A stretch of DNA of 64,000 nt from Mucilaginibacter sp. OK268 (lineage in GTDB: Bacteria; Bacteroidota; Bacteroidia; Sphingobacteriales; Sphingobacteriaceae): contig NZ_FNJV01000011.1 in NCBI RefSeq assembly GCF_900103125.1, positions 62,001 through 126,000 of the forward strand, in the 5' to 3' direction. Below the pieces are notes generated by a model. The model made no database searches and was not told where the DNA came from. It worked only from the letters and a program-made list of their open reading frames with translations. A program made the translations under genes and the position numbers. Of the stretch, positions 42,765-51,547 are shown piece after piece (the first letter of the stretch is position 1; each line of letters starts with the position of its first letter).

Positions 42765-43685
42765 ATGAAATATCTTTTTAGCCTGCTTTTAATATCCGGC
42801 ATCAGCCTGTCGGCTCAAGCGCAAAAAATAAAATTGGCCCTGCACCTCACCAAGGGCAACACCTACAACATGGTTACCAATACTACATCGGCCATTAAGC
42901 AAACTGTTAACGGGGTGGATAACCATATCGAGATCACCATTAGCGGTACCACCTCATTCAAGGTATTGAATGCCGACGATTCGTTGTATTACATGGAAGT
43001 TAATTATAAAAGCCTGTCCTTAAAAATGCAACTCCCCAACGGCCCTGTGAACTATGATTCGCAAAAGAAGGACCCGAACGATTTTATGTCGAGCATCCTG
43101 GGTGGCCTGGTGAACAAACCTTTTACGGCAACCTTTACCAAAAGCGGCAAAGTGAAGTCGGTTGAGAATGTAGAGAACATGATCTCCGCGGTATTGGACA
43201 GCTTCCCGCAGGTACAGGGGCCACAGAAAGAGCAGATCAAAAATCAGTTCCTGCAATCATTCGGTGCCAAGGCCATCAAAGGAAGTATAGAACTGGCTAC
43301 AGCAGTTTTCCCCGAAACACCAGTATCCAAAAACGACAAGTGGACAATTAACACCCGCCTGGAAAGCGCCATGTCGGCAAAGGTAAGCACCGTTTACCAG
43401 TTAACCGATATCAGCCCGACCAGTTATGTGATCCATGGTGAAGGCACGCTGGCTACTAACGCTGCCGATGATTTTAAAAAGGTAGGCGAAATGCCTATGA
43501 AATATAATATGACCGGCACCATGACCGCCGAGATCAAGGCCGATAAAGTGACCGGCTGGATCAGCGAATCCAAAAGCAAACAGGTGATCAGCGGTACGGT
43601 TGATATCAAAGACAACCCCAAAGTACCCGGCGGCGTTAGCTTCCCGATGAGCGTGGTGAATGAATCGGTAACTACGGATAAGTAA
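42765..43685 (+). CDS. Exported DUF6263-like protein
   Basis: 306 aa from MKYLFSLLLISGISLSAQAQ; the longer upstream frame lacks a signal peptide. Beta-rich: LALHLTKGNTYNMVTNTTSA, MEVNYKSLSLKMQLPNGPVN, FTATFTKSGKVKSVENVENM, EGTLATNAADDFKKVGEMPM, KADKVTGWISESKSKQVISG. This pattern matches DUF6263 proteins of Bacteroidota, a secreted or periplasmic family of unknown role. Monocistronic. Confidence 0.75.
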   Translation: MKYLFSLLLISGISLSAQAQKIKLALHLTKGNTYNMVTNTTSAIKQTVNGVDNHIEITISGTTSFKVLNADDSLYYMEVNYKSLSLKMQLPNGPVNYDSQKKDPNDFMSSILGGLVNKPFTATFTKSGKVKSVENVENMISAVLDSFPQVQGPQKEQIKNQFLQSFGAKAIKGSIELATAVFPETPVSKNDKWTINTRLESAMSAKVSTVYQLTDISPTSYVIHGEGTLATNAADDFKKVGEMPMKYNMTGTMTAEIKADKVTGWISESKSKQVISGTVDIKDNPKVPGGVSFPMSVVNESVTTDK

Positions 43686-43729
43686 TAGGCATATCTGTAT
43701 AACACAACACGGCGGGCAGTAAAAAAAAC

Positions 43730-43830
43730 GCGTCATTGCGAGGTACGAAGCAATCTCTATGCTATACAGAGCGAACCTTTATGGTTTACCTGCCTGTGTA
43801 GAGATTGCTTCGTACCTCGCAATGACGCGT
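43730..43830. repeat. Family A palindromic element, copy A3
   Basis: Arms CGTCATTGCGAGGTACGAAG and CTTCGTACCTCGCAATGACG. Read in inverse it is nearly identical along its whole length, loop included, to copy A5 at 55560-55660. Confidence 0.9.
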
Positions 43831-43877
43831 TTGTTATATTTGGTTATATATAATCTCAATAATCGGGCGATGGCGAA

Positions 43878-43974
43878 GTAGAGACGCATATTTGCGTCTC
43901 CAGATTGCAAAGTATCACTGTTATTTCCGATCTGTTTTCTCTGTATAATGAGAGACGCAAATATGCGTCTCTAC
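43878..43974. repeat. Family H inverted repeat (GTAGAGACGCAnATTTGCGTCTC)
   Basis: GTAGAGACGCATATTTGCGT at the left and ACGCAAATATGCGTCTCTAC at the right. Each arm is itself nearly palindromic, so both a cruciform and two small hairpins are possible. It sits 24 bp from the stop of the candidate immunity gene. Confidence 0.85.
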
Positions 43975-43997
43975 AGAAAAAAGATCGATAAGCGGCC

Positions 43998-44357
43998 TTA
44001 TTTAACAACCCACACCCCTTCCAGGTACAGCTTATACCGTGTTGGCTGAAATTCGCCGTAGGCAAAAACGACAACCGTTTTACCTCTTTTTAAATAATAC
44101 AGCTTCAGGTTATCGTTGCCGCGATATTGATGCAAAAAGCCGCCATCGGGGGTAAACTCACCGGTTTTGATGATGGATTCAAAATCATCATCGCCAATAA
44201 CTCCGCGCAGATCCTCAAAATCATGTTTGACAGCATCATCAAATTCAATAGCGCCTCCAAGGTCTGTTTGGGTATCCGGTTGAAAGGAGCGGGATACAAC
44301 ATCCTGTTCGTTCCCGTCAAAGATCAGTGATCCTATCTTCTCATATTTTGTGATCAT
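43998..44357 (-). CDS. Candidate immunity protein for the TNT-domain toxin
   Basis: 119 aa, no signal peptide, acidic, no recognised family. Predicted mixed alpha/beta: ITKYEKIGSLIFDGN, DDDFESIIKTGEFTPDGGF, LKLYYLKRGKTVVVFAYGEF. It starts 8 bp after the stop codon of the TNT-domain gene on the same strand, the usual place for an immunity gene in Bacteroidota toxin modules. TNT toxins are neutralised by a dedicated partner (IFT in Mycobacterium). The immunity role is inference from position, size and charge only; it could be an unrelated protein. Confidence 0.5.
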   Translation of the reverse strand: MITKYEKIGSLIFDGNEQDVVSRSFQPDTQTDLGGAIEFDDAVKHDFEDLRGVIGDDDFESIIKTGEFTPDGGFLHQYRGNDNLKLYYLKRGKTVVVFAYGEFQPTRYKLYLEGVWVVK

Positions 44358-44365
44358 GGCTTTTG

Positions 44366-44983
44366 TTATTTAGTTTTTTTCTCTTCTGCTATATAACCTT
44401 CTTTTTTAAGGTCGTTAATAATATACGGCGTTTCGTACTGGATACCTAAACCCGGTTTACCAAACCAGGGAATAATGGTGCCCTGCCTTACATTGGGTAT
44501 AGGTTTCAGGATTTTATAAACACGGTAAGGCGAATTTAGTGTTTTATCGGGTAAAGCACGCTGCGGAAAAGGCACGCCGGTTTTGGATACAAAGGTACCA
44601 CGGTCCTGGAACACGCTGTCGGCATCAAAATAACCGCCGTAACGATCAATTTCTGTCCCAGCCGGCAAGGTTACTATTTTCAGATCTACCGCGCCGCGGT
44701 TTGGCGGCCAGCCGCCGTTCAGGTTGTTAGCGGTAAAGAACTGCTCCAGTTGGGCCCATTTTTCTTGTTTCCAGAGTCTCCAGGCAGTGTCGGCCAAAGG
44801 TTTCTTGGTGCTATCAGCAAAGTCCGATACCGATTTTACAAAGTCGGCATAGGCAATGCCTCTTACCAGGCCATTGTTTTGGTGACCTTTAGCATGATGC
44901 GGGTGATGTTTTTTGGATACCTGTGCCTGTGCAAAGAAAGGCATCAGCAAAACTGCCAATAGCAGTAGTCTAATTTGTTTCAT
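44366..44983 (-). CDS. Secreted TNT-domain protein (NAD+ glycohydrolase-like toxin)
   Basis: 205 aa. Signal peptide (1-20, LLLLAVLLMPFFAQA), a histidine-rich segment (24-34, KKHHPHHAKGH), a helical region, then a TNT domain (about 91-189, formerly DUF4237). Conserved pieces visible: GWPPNRGA, LPAGTEIDRYGGYF (Arg114), GVPFPQRALP (Arg142), YRVYKILKPIPNVRQGTIIP and PWFGKPGLGIQYETP (Gln182, the expected catalytic glutamine). Family knowledge: the M. tuberculosis TNT and fungal relatives hydrolyse NAD(P)+ and kill target cells. Unlike polymorphic toxins it has no long delivery domain, only a signal peptide. A candidate immunity gene follows. Target unknown. Confidence 0.8.
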   Translation of the reverse strand: MKQIRLLLLAVLLMPFFAQAQVSKKHHPHHAKGHQNNGLVRGIAYADFVKSVSDFADSTKKPLADTAWRLWKQEKWAQLEQFFTANNLNGGWPPNRGAVDLKIVTLPAGTEIDRYGGYFDADSVFQDRGTFVSKTGVPFPQRALPDKTLNSPYRVYKILKPIPNVRQGTIIPWFGKPGLGIQYETPYIINDLKKEGYIAEEKKTK

Positions 44984-45094
44984 TTTTGTTTTGGTTTAAG
45001 TTGACTAATAATTAAATATGCCATAAATATTACACATAACGAAATTAAGTATTTAATATTAAGCAATAATTAAACTTTTCATTCATTTTATATT

Positions 45095-45335
45095 CGACTC
45101 ACCCCGTCTGCGCTTCGCTGGGCGACCCTCTCAACCGCTTTGCGGCAAAGAGGGTTACTTACCCACACGTCATTGCGAGGTACGAAGCAATCCCCGATTG
45201 GCAGAGCCACTCTGTATAGCATAGAGATTGATTCGTACCTCGCAATGACGTTACTTTTTGATATTTTGTTGCCTCCTCTTTCCGCCGCAGGCAAAGAGAG
45301 GGGCGCCCAGCGAAGCGCAGACGGGGTGAGTCTAC
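45095..45335. repeat. Composite family B inverted repeat with a family A element inside
   Basis: Arms of about 55-60 bp in inverse: left CTCACCCCGTCTGCGCTTCG then CTGGGCGACCCTCTC, right GGGGCGCCCAGCGAAGCGCA then GACGGGGTGAG. Each arm also contains its own small hairpin (CTCTTTGCC..GGCAAAGAG type). A complete family A palindrome (45167-45252) occupies the centre, exactly as at 10203-10410. Confidence 0.85.
45167..45252. repeat. Family A palindromic element, copy A4
   Basis: Arms ACGTCATTGCGAGGTACGAA and TTCGTACCTCGCAATGACGT around TCTGTATAGCATAGAG, a loop word also present in A3 and A5. Confidence 0.88.
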
Positions 45336-45389
45336 CGCGTGAATTGCACCAGTTTTATACTTTGTAAAGTATGAAATAAAGTAATTTCT

Positions 45390-45397
45390 TACCTTCG
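45390..45397 (+). promoter_or_regulatory. -7-like box TACCTTCG of ligA
   Basis: One mismatch from TAnnTTTG and only 5 bp before the ATG, so any transcript from it would be leaderless. Weak support. Confidence 0.3.
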
Positions 45398-45402
45398 CAT
45401 CT

Positions 45403-47418
45403 ATGTCACCAGCGGAAGCCAAAAACCAGATCAAGGCCTTAACAACCGAGTTAAAACAGCACAACTACAACTACTATGTGTTGGCCATGCCTACCATTGC
45501 CGATTTTGATTTCGATAAGAAATTAGAGCAGCTGAACAAGCTGGAAAAAGAATTTCCGGAGTTTGCTGATCCGGATTCGCCGACGCAAAAAGTTGGCGGC
45601 GATATTACCAAGGAGTTTGTGACCTACAGGCACCGCTGGCCTATGCTGTCATTAGGCAATACCTACAATGAGCAGGAACTGCTTGATTTTGACCAGCGCA
45701 TCCGCAAGGCCATCGGCGATAATTTTGAATATGTGTGCGAGCTGAAGTTTGATGGCCTGTCTATGAGTTTAACTTATGAGGATGGCAAGCTGGTACGCGC
45801 AGTAACCCGTGGCGACGGTGTTCAGGGCGATGAAGTAACCACCAACGTACGCACCATTAATACTATACCTAAACGCCTGCACGAAGACAGCGATTACCCC
45901 GCCTACTTTGACATACGCGGTGAAGTTTTCATGCATCGCAAAGCCTTTGAGCGCCTCAATAACGAACGTTTGGAGAGCGGTGAGGTTGCGTATGCCAACC
46001 CGCGCAACTTTGCCTCTGGCACCATTAAAATGCAGGATTCGGCCGAGGTAGCTAAACGCCCGCTGGATTGCTTCCTGTATTTTCTGTACACCGAAAAACC
46101 TGTATATAAAACCCATTGGGAAAGCCTGCAGGCTGTTAAAAGCTGGGGCTTCCATACCAACGAGCATAGCCGCCTTTGTGGTAACATTGATGAGGTATTT
46201 GAATTTATAGCCAAATGGGATAAGGACCGGTTTGGCCTGAGCTATGATATTGACGGCATCGTGATCAAGGTAAATAACTATTCGCAGCAGCAGGAGCTTG
46301 GCTTCACCGCCAAATCACCGCGCTGGGCCATAGCCTATAAATTTAAAGCCGAACGGGTACAGACCGAACTTTTGAGTGTAAGCTACCAGGTTGGTCGTAC
46401 AGGGGCTGTTACCCCGGTAGCTAATTTAAAGCCGGTACTACTGGCCGGCACCACCGTTAAACGGGCCACCCTGCATAATGCCAACGAGATCATCCGCCTG
46501 GACCTGCACGAAGGTGATACCGTTTTTGTGGAGAAAGGCGGCGAGATCATCCCGAAGATCATCAGCGTAAATCCCGAAAAAAGGGCGCAGAACGCCGTAC
46601 CCGTAGTATACCGTACCACCTGCCCTGCCTGCGATACCCCGCTGGAACGGAAAGAAGGCGAAGCCGCTTTTTATTGCCCTAACGACGAAGGCTGCCCGCC
46701 ACAAATTGTGGGTAAAATGCAGCATTTTATCGGTCGCAAGGCTATGGATATTGACGGCCTGGGCGACGAGACCATCGAAACCCTGTATTCAAAGGGATTC
46801 ATCAGCCATATCAGCGATATTTATAAGCTGCATGAACACGCCGATGAATTAAAGCAAATGGACCGCTTTGGCGACAAATCCATCACCAACATGCTGGATG
46901 GTATCGAAAAGTCGAAACAAATGCCGTTTGAAAAGGTGCTGTTTGGCCTGGGCATCCGCTACATTGGCGAAACAGTTGCCAAAAAACTCGCTATCCATTT
47001 TAAATCGATCGACGGACTGATGGCCGCTACCCAGGAAGAGCTGGTAACTGCCGATGAGATTGGCGAGCGCATTGCCCAAAGCCTTATTGATTATTTCGCG
47101 GATGAAAAACACCGGGAAGAAATTGAAAAATTAAAAGAGCTCGGTTTACAATTTATTGCCGACATAAAAGAAGTAAAACTGGCCAGTGAAAAACTAAGCG
47201 GACAGAGTTTCATCATATCGGGCGTATTTGAGAAATTTTCACGCGATGAATTGAAGGACCTGATAGAGCAAAACGGTGGTAAAATATTGAGCAGCATATC
47301 GGCCAAGCTTAACTACCTGGTTGCCGGCGACAACATGGGTCCGGCTAAACTGGAAAAAGCGCAAAAGCTAAATATCCCTATCATCAGCGATGAGGAATTA
47401 TTGGCGATGCTTGGCTAA
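45403..47418 (+). CDS. ligA: NAD+-dependent DNA ligase
   Basis: 671 aa, full length. Adenylation Lys115 in ELKFDGLSMSL (KxDG), NTase motifs YDIDGIVIKVNNY and KSPRWAIAYKF, OB-fold region (GRTGAVTPVANLKPVLLAGT), zinc finger (CPACDTPLE... YCPNDEGCPP), helix-hairpin-helix repeats (LGDETIETLYSKGF) and a C-terminal BRCT domain (about 590-671, LSGQSFIISGVFEKFSRDEL). Seals nicks in replication and repair using NAD+. Monocistronic. Confidence 0.98.
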   Translation: MSPAEAKNQIKALTTELKQHNYNYYVLAMPTIADFDFDKKLEQLNKLEKEFPEFADPDSPTQKVGGDITKEFVTYRHRWPMLSLGNTYNEQELLDFDQRIRKAIGDNFEYVCELKFDGLSMSLTYEDGKLVRAVTRGDGVQGDEVTTNVRTINTIPKRLHEDSDYPAYFDIRGEVFMHRKAFERLNNERLESGEVAYANPRNFASGTIKMQDSAEVAKRPLDCFLYFLYTEKPVYKTHWESLQAVKSWGFHTNEHSRLCGNIDEVFEFIAKWDKDRFGLSYDIDGIVIKVNNYSQQQELGFTAKSPRWAIAYKFKAERVQTELLSVSYQVGRTGAVTPVANLKPVLLAGTTVKRATLHNANEIIRLDLHEGDTVFVEKGGEIIPKIISVNPEKRAQNAVPVVYRTTCPACDTPLERKEGEAAFYCPNDEGCPPQIVGKMQHFIGRKAMDIDGLGDETIETLYSKGFISHISDIYKLHEHADELKQMDRFGDKSITNMLDGIEKSKQMPFEKVLFGLGIRYIGETVAKKLAIHFKSIDGLMAATQEELVTADEIGERIAQSLIDYFADEKHREEIEKLKELGLQFIADIKEVKLASEKLSGQSFIISGVFEKFSRDELKDLIEQNGGKILSSISAKLNYLVAGDNMGPAKLEKAQKLNIPIISDEELLAMLG

Positions 47419-47558
47419 TTTTATTAAAACTTTACCCATAATTATTGGTTTCAAAGAGAAGACACCTATTGTAATCATCTTTTATTCAACAGAGTAAGAT
47501 CTGATTATATATATTTTTCGTACTTTCACTAACCAATTACCAATTTAAACCAGTCATT

Positions 47559-47786
47559 ATGGCAACTATCATTCCTATACAGGAAAATATTTTTTGCGAA
47601 CCCTGCAAAGACTGTGGCGCCAGACCGGTTATTGAGCAAATAAAAGGCAATTTTTCGGTGCGTTGCCCCAATGACAAAACTCACTATAAAACAAAACCAG
47701 GCTTAATTAATATTGACGACTGGAACCTGAAAAATAAAACATACCCGCCACTGGGGAATGTAAAAAATCCGCAGAAAGCTTCCTGA
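47559..47786 (+). CDS. Small cysteine-rich, probable zinc-ribbon protein
   Basis: 75 aa: MATIIPIQENIFCEPCKDCG, then ARPVIEQIKGNFSVRCPNDK, ending with a proline-rich tail. Cysteines at CEPCKDCG and CPND suggest a zinc knuckle of the kind used as a restriction-alleviation or Lar-like nucleic-acid fold, but this is only a resemblance. Monocistronic. AT-rich upstream region, no signal peptide. Confidence 0.65.
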   Translation: MATIIPIQENIFCEPCKDCGARPVIEQIKGNFSVRCPNDKTHYKTKPGLINIDDWNLKNKTYPPLGNVKNPQKAS

Positions 47787-47903
47787 TTTATAATTGTTCC
47801 TCCCCGCCCTGATATTATTTAATATCAGATTTCACATTATTTAACAAAACTGTGTTGTAACATTTAGTAATTAAGCTACATCTTAGCATAAACTACCTGC
47901 TAA

Positions 47904-50360
47904 ATGAGATCAATCTTATTATTTGCTTTATTTTTAATATCGGGCGCCAGTGTTTTTTCGCAACAGCTTAACATCAGCGGCAAAATAACCGACGAGCATA
48001 ACCAACCCGTTCCCTTTGCATCCATCTACGTTAAAAATACATCCAAAGGAACCTCGGCCAATAGCGAAGGAGTGTATCAGCTGCAATTAAGCGTCGGTAA
48101 CTATGAGTTGCAATACAAAGCGGTAGGTTATGGGCAGCGAAGCCGCCAGATAAATCTTACCGGTAACCAGGTGATCAACATCTCGCTCTCAACAGAAATC
48201 TACCAGCTTAAATCGGTAGCCATTCACGCCGGCGGCGAAGACCCCGCCTATGCCATCATCCGCAAAGCCATTAAAAAGCGCAAAACTTACCTGAACGAGG
48301 TTAAAGCCTACACCTGCGATATTTATATCAAAGGTTTGCAAAAGTTATTGGCTGCACCCAAAAGGTTCCTGGGTTTTGATGTACAAAAAGCTACCAGCGA
48401 GGCTGGTCTCGACTCCAACCGTACGGGGATCGTTTATTTATCAGAATCCGAATCAAAATATAGCTTTATACGACCCAACAAGGTACATGAGGTGCAGGTA
48501 TCCTCTAAGGTATCGGGGCAAAACCGGGCCTTCAGCTTTAACCGCGCATCGGATATGGCAGTTAATTTTTATGAGAACTTTGAAACCTGGGATGGCCTGA
48601 GCAATCGTCCGCTGGTATCGCCCATTGCCGATAATGCCCTGTTCTATTACAATTATAAATGGATGGGTCTCACTGTAGAGAACGGCGAAACCATCAACAA
48701 GATACAGGTAACGCCTAAACGCGCGCATGACCCTTGCTTTGAGGGCTATATTTATATACTGGATGATAGCTGGCGGTTATCGGCTCTGCAACTGTTCATC
48801 ACCAAAAAGGCCAATATCAATTTGGTTGATACCCTTAAAGTAAACCAGCAGTTTTACCCGGTAAATAATAATACAGCCTGGATGCCGGCCAGTATTAAAT
48901 TTGAATTTACCGGGGGCTTACTGGGTTTTAAAGTTGGGGGTTATTATATTTCGATATATAAAAATTACGACCTGGAGCCTAGCTTTGCCAAAACTAATTT
49001 TGCCGAAGTTTTACGGATAGATAAAGGAACCCATAAAGATTCGACCTATTGGAATGAGCAGCGCCCCATCCCCTTAACCGGCGAAGAAAAAACCGACTAT
49101 ATCAATAAGGACAAGCTGGCTCGCAAACGCGAGTCGAAACAGTACCTCGATTCGTTGGATAAGGCTAATAACGAGGTAAAACCGATGGGTATATTACTTA
49201 CCGGGGTGGATGTCCGCAACCGTTATAAAAAGGAAAATTTTCATTATGATGGCTTGTTGGGTTCAGCGCTTTACAACACGGTAGAGGGTTTCGCGATCAA
49301 CTATGGCGTGTCATACAGTAAGGTGATCGATACGCTTAATAACCGTTCGCTGATGCTGGATGGCCATGTGCGTTACGGCTTTTCCAATCATTTACTGAAT
49401 GGCACCCTTGGTTCGAGTATACCTGTAGGCCAGCGGTTTACACTTGGCGTTCGTGGCGGATCCGACATTACCGACCTGAACAACCAGCAGCCGGTATCCA
49501 CGCTGGTTAACTCCCTCTACAGTTTGTTTGAGCGGCAAAACTACCAGAAGCTGTATCAAAAGCAATTTGTATCAGCATCCTTATCTGGTCGCGTTGTGGG
49601 TGGATGGCTGGCCAGTGCCACAGTCGAGTGGGCCAACCGTAAATCACTGGCCAATAGCACCACCTATAGCTTTTTTAGTCCGCAAAATCATGAGTTCACC
49701 TCCAACAATCCTTTGAATCCGGCACTGGATGTCCCTTTGTTCCCGGAAAATCAATCGTTCAAAATAGCTTTACGCACCAGTTATAATTTTAGCGATCAGT
49801 ATGAAACCTATCCATCGGGTCGCAGGTATCTGCCATCAAAATACCCTACCATCGGGATAAACTATACCAAGGGGATAAAAAATATACTGGGATCTGATGT
49901 GGATTACGACCTGCTAAGCGCCGACATATCCAAATCAAATATTGATATGGGTTTTTATGGCAAAACCTCCTTTTTTATAGGTGCTGGCAAATTTCTAAAT
50001 GCTAATAAATTATACTTCCCGGATTATAAACATTTTTACGGTAACCAGCTATTGGCCTATACGCCCGGCATCAACCGGTTCCTGTTGTTAGATTATTACA
50101 ACTTCAGCACGCCCGATAAATATGCCGAAGGTCATCTGGAACACAATTTCATGGGTTTTATCACCAACAAGATCCCCCTCATCCGCAAACTGAAGCTGCA
50201 GGAAATTGTAGATGTAAACTACCTGTATACCCCTACCCTTAAAAATTATACCGAGCTGGGTTTCGGCCTGCAATATTTAAATATCAGGCTGATGTATGGC
50301 AAATCATTCAACAGCGGCAGCAACACCAATTCGGCTATCAGGCTGGGGGTTTCTTTTTAA
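47904..50360 (+). CDS. DUF5686 outer-membrane protein with carboxypeptidase regulatory-like domain
   Basis: 818 aa. Signal peptide SILLFALFLISGASVFSQQ, then a CarboxypepD_reg domain (about 22-105, ISGKITDEHNQPVPFASIYV). The DUF5686 body contains AYAIIRKAIKKRKTYLNEVK, AYTCDIYIKGLQKLL, YILDDSWRLSALQLFI and a C-terminal barrel ending IRLGVSF. Related proteins in Bacteroidota include the TamA/BamA-like outer-membrane group. Function unknown; often induced with envelope genes. Monocistronic. Confidence 0.88.
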   Translation: MRSILLFALFLISGASVFSQQLNISGKITDEHNQPVPFASIYVKNTSKGTSANSEGVYQLQLSVGNYELQYKAVGYGQRSRQINLTGNQVINISLSTEIYQLKSVAIHAGGEDPAYAIIRKAIKKRKTYLNEVKAYTCDIYIKGLQKLLAAPKRFLGFDVQKATSEAGLDSNRTGIVYLSESESKYSFIRPNKVHEVQVSSKVSGQNRAFSFNRASDMAVNFYENFETWDGLSNRPLVSPIADNALFYYNYKWMGLTVENGETINKIQVTPKRAHDPCFEGYIYILDDSWRLSALQLFITKKANINLVDTLKVNQQFYPVNNNTAWMPASIKFEFTGGLLGFKVGGYYISIYKNYDLEPSFAKTNFAEVLRIDKGTHKDSTYWNEQRPIPLTGEEKTDYINKDKLARKRESKQYLDSLDKANNEVKPMGILLTGVDVRNRYKKENFHYDGLLGSALYNTVEGFAINYGVSYSKVIDTLNNRSLMLDGHVRYGFSNHLLNGTLGSSIPVGQRFTLGVRGGSDITDLNNQQPVSTLVNSLYSLFERQNYQKLYQKQFVSASLSGRVVGGWLASATVEWANRKSLANSTTYSFFSPQNHEFTSNNPLNPALDVPLFPENQSFKIALRTSYNFSDQYETYPSGRRYLPSKYPTIGINYTKGIKNILGSDVDYDLLSADISKSNIDMGFYGKTSFFIGAGKFLNANKLYFPDYKHFYGNQLLAYTPGINRFLLLDYYNFSTPDKYAEGHLEHNFMGFITNKIPLIRKLKLQEIVDVNYLYTPTLKNYTELGFGLQYLNIRLMYGKSFNSGSNTNSAIRLGVSF

Positions 50361-50381
50361 TGAGTTACCTTCCTCACTTGC

Positions 50382-50466
50382 TGTCATTTCGACCGGAGGG
50401 AGAAATCTTATACGCTCTGCATATCGCATGTATAAGATCTCTCCTCGTACCTCGTTCGAGATGACA
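50382..50466. repeat. Family G palindrome, copy G3
   Basis: TGTCATTTCGACCGGAGGGA then GAAATCTTATAC; right TATAAGATCTCTCCTCGTAC then CTCGTTCGAGATGAC. Same plan as G5 at 57744. Confidence 0.8.
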
Positions 50467-50595
50467 ATCAGGATGGGCACAATGCCAAAAACTGTGTTTA
50501 AACCTCGTATGCTTATTATTCATTACTCAAAACTCATCACTTAATACCCTAAACTCCCGGCACAATTGCTATATTAGCGTCCTTTAATTTTACTC

Positions 50596-51474
50596 ATGAA
50601 TATATTTTACGGAACAGGGGTAGCCATGGTGACCCCTTTTCAGGCGGATGGTCAAGTTGACTACAAGGGTTTAAGAAACCTTATTGAACATTTGATTGAT
50701 GGCGGGGTGCAATACCTGGTATCATTAGGTACAACCGGCGAAAGCGCCACATTGAATGCCGCCGAGCGAAAGCAGGTTTGGGCATTTACCGCGGAAGTTG
50801 TCAAGAAGCGCGTAAATCTGGTTGCCGGTATAGGCGGTAATAATACTCATGAAGTAGTTGAGCAAGTCAAAGAGTTTGATGTTACCGGTTACGATGCCAT
50901 ACTATCATCAAGCCCACATTATAACAAACCTACCCAGGAGGGTATATACCAGCACTATAAAGCTATAGCGCAGGCAACACCGCTTCCGGTAATTTTATAT
51001 AACGTACCCAGCCGTACCGGCAGCACTATTGCAGCGGAAACAACCGTACGCCTGGCCCGCGATTTTAAAAACATCATCGGTATTAAAGAGGCTTCGGGCA
51101 ATTTCGACCTGTTTAACCACTTGATGCGCGATAAACCGGAGGAGTTTTTAGTGATATCTGGCGATGATCCGGTTACCCTGCCTATGATGGCTATGGGAGC
51201 CGTTGGTGTGATATCTGTTATTGGCAATGCTGTGCCAAAACCATTATCGGCTATGATTAACCAGTTGCTTAACAACGATTATAAAGCCGCGCAAAAAATA
51301 AACGCCAGCCTGGTAGAGTTTACCCGGCTAATGTTTGTGGAAGGCAACCCGGCCGGTGCCAAAAACGCCCTGAAACATTTGGGTGTTTGCGATGAGTATC
51401 TGCGCCTCCCACTGGTACCTGTAAGCAGCAAAGTAGCCGAGGCTATTAAACTTGAAACAGATAAGCTTTCTTAA
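50596..51474 (+). CDS. dapA: 4-hydroxy-tetrahydrodipicolinate synthase
   Basis: 292 aa TIM-barrel enzyme condensing pyruvate with aspartate semialdehyde, first committed step to diaminopimelate and lysine. Motifs: YLVSLGTTGESATLNAAERK, the active-site tyrosine in PVILYNVPSRTGSTI, and the Schiff-base lysine in NIIGIKEASGNFDLF. Length matches the family. Own terminator downstream; convergent with the histone-like gene. Confidence 0.95.
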   Translation: MNIFYGTGVAMVTPFQADGQVDYKGLRNLIEHLIDGGVQYLVSLGTTGESATLNAAERKQVWAFTAEVVKKRVNLVAGIGGNNTHEVVEQVKEFDVTGYDAILSSSPHYNKPTQEGIYQHYKAIAQATPLPVILYNVPSRTGSTIAAETTVRLARDFKNIIGIKEASGNFDLFNHLMRDKPEEFLVISGDDPVTLPMMAMGAVGVISVIGNAVPKPLSAMINQLLNNDYKAAQKINASLVEFTRLMFVEGNPAGAKNALKHLGVCDEYLRLPLVPVSSKVAEAIKLETDKLS

Positions 51475-51493
51475 AAACAAAATATCTTCAACA

Positions 51494-51527
51494 AAAAAAC
51501 CCGGTTATCATATAACCGGGTTTTTTA
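51494..51527. terminator. Bidirectional terminator between dapA and the histone-like gene
   Basis: AAAAAACCCGGTTAT / ATAACCGGGTTTTTT, symmetric A and T runs, so it serves both convergent genes. Confidence 0.9.
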
Positions 51528-51547
51528 TTGGAATAAGAAAAATCTTA

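Noticed and set aside
44366..47418. Functional link between the NAD-consuming TNT protein and NAD-dependent ligA
   Set aside because: They are divergent and separated by a repeat composite; shared use of NAD is not evidence of a system.
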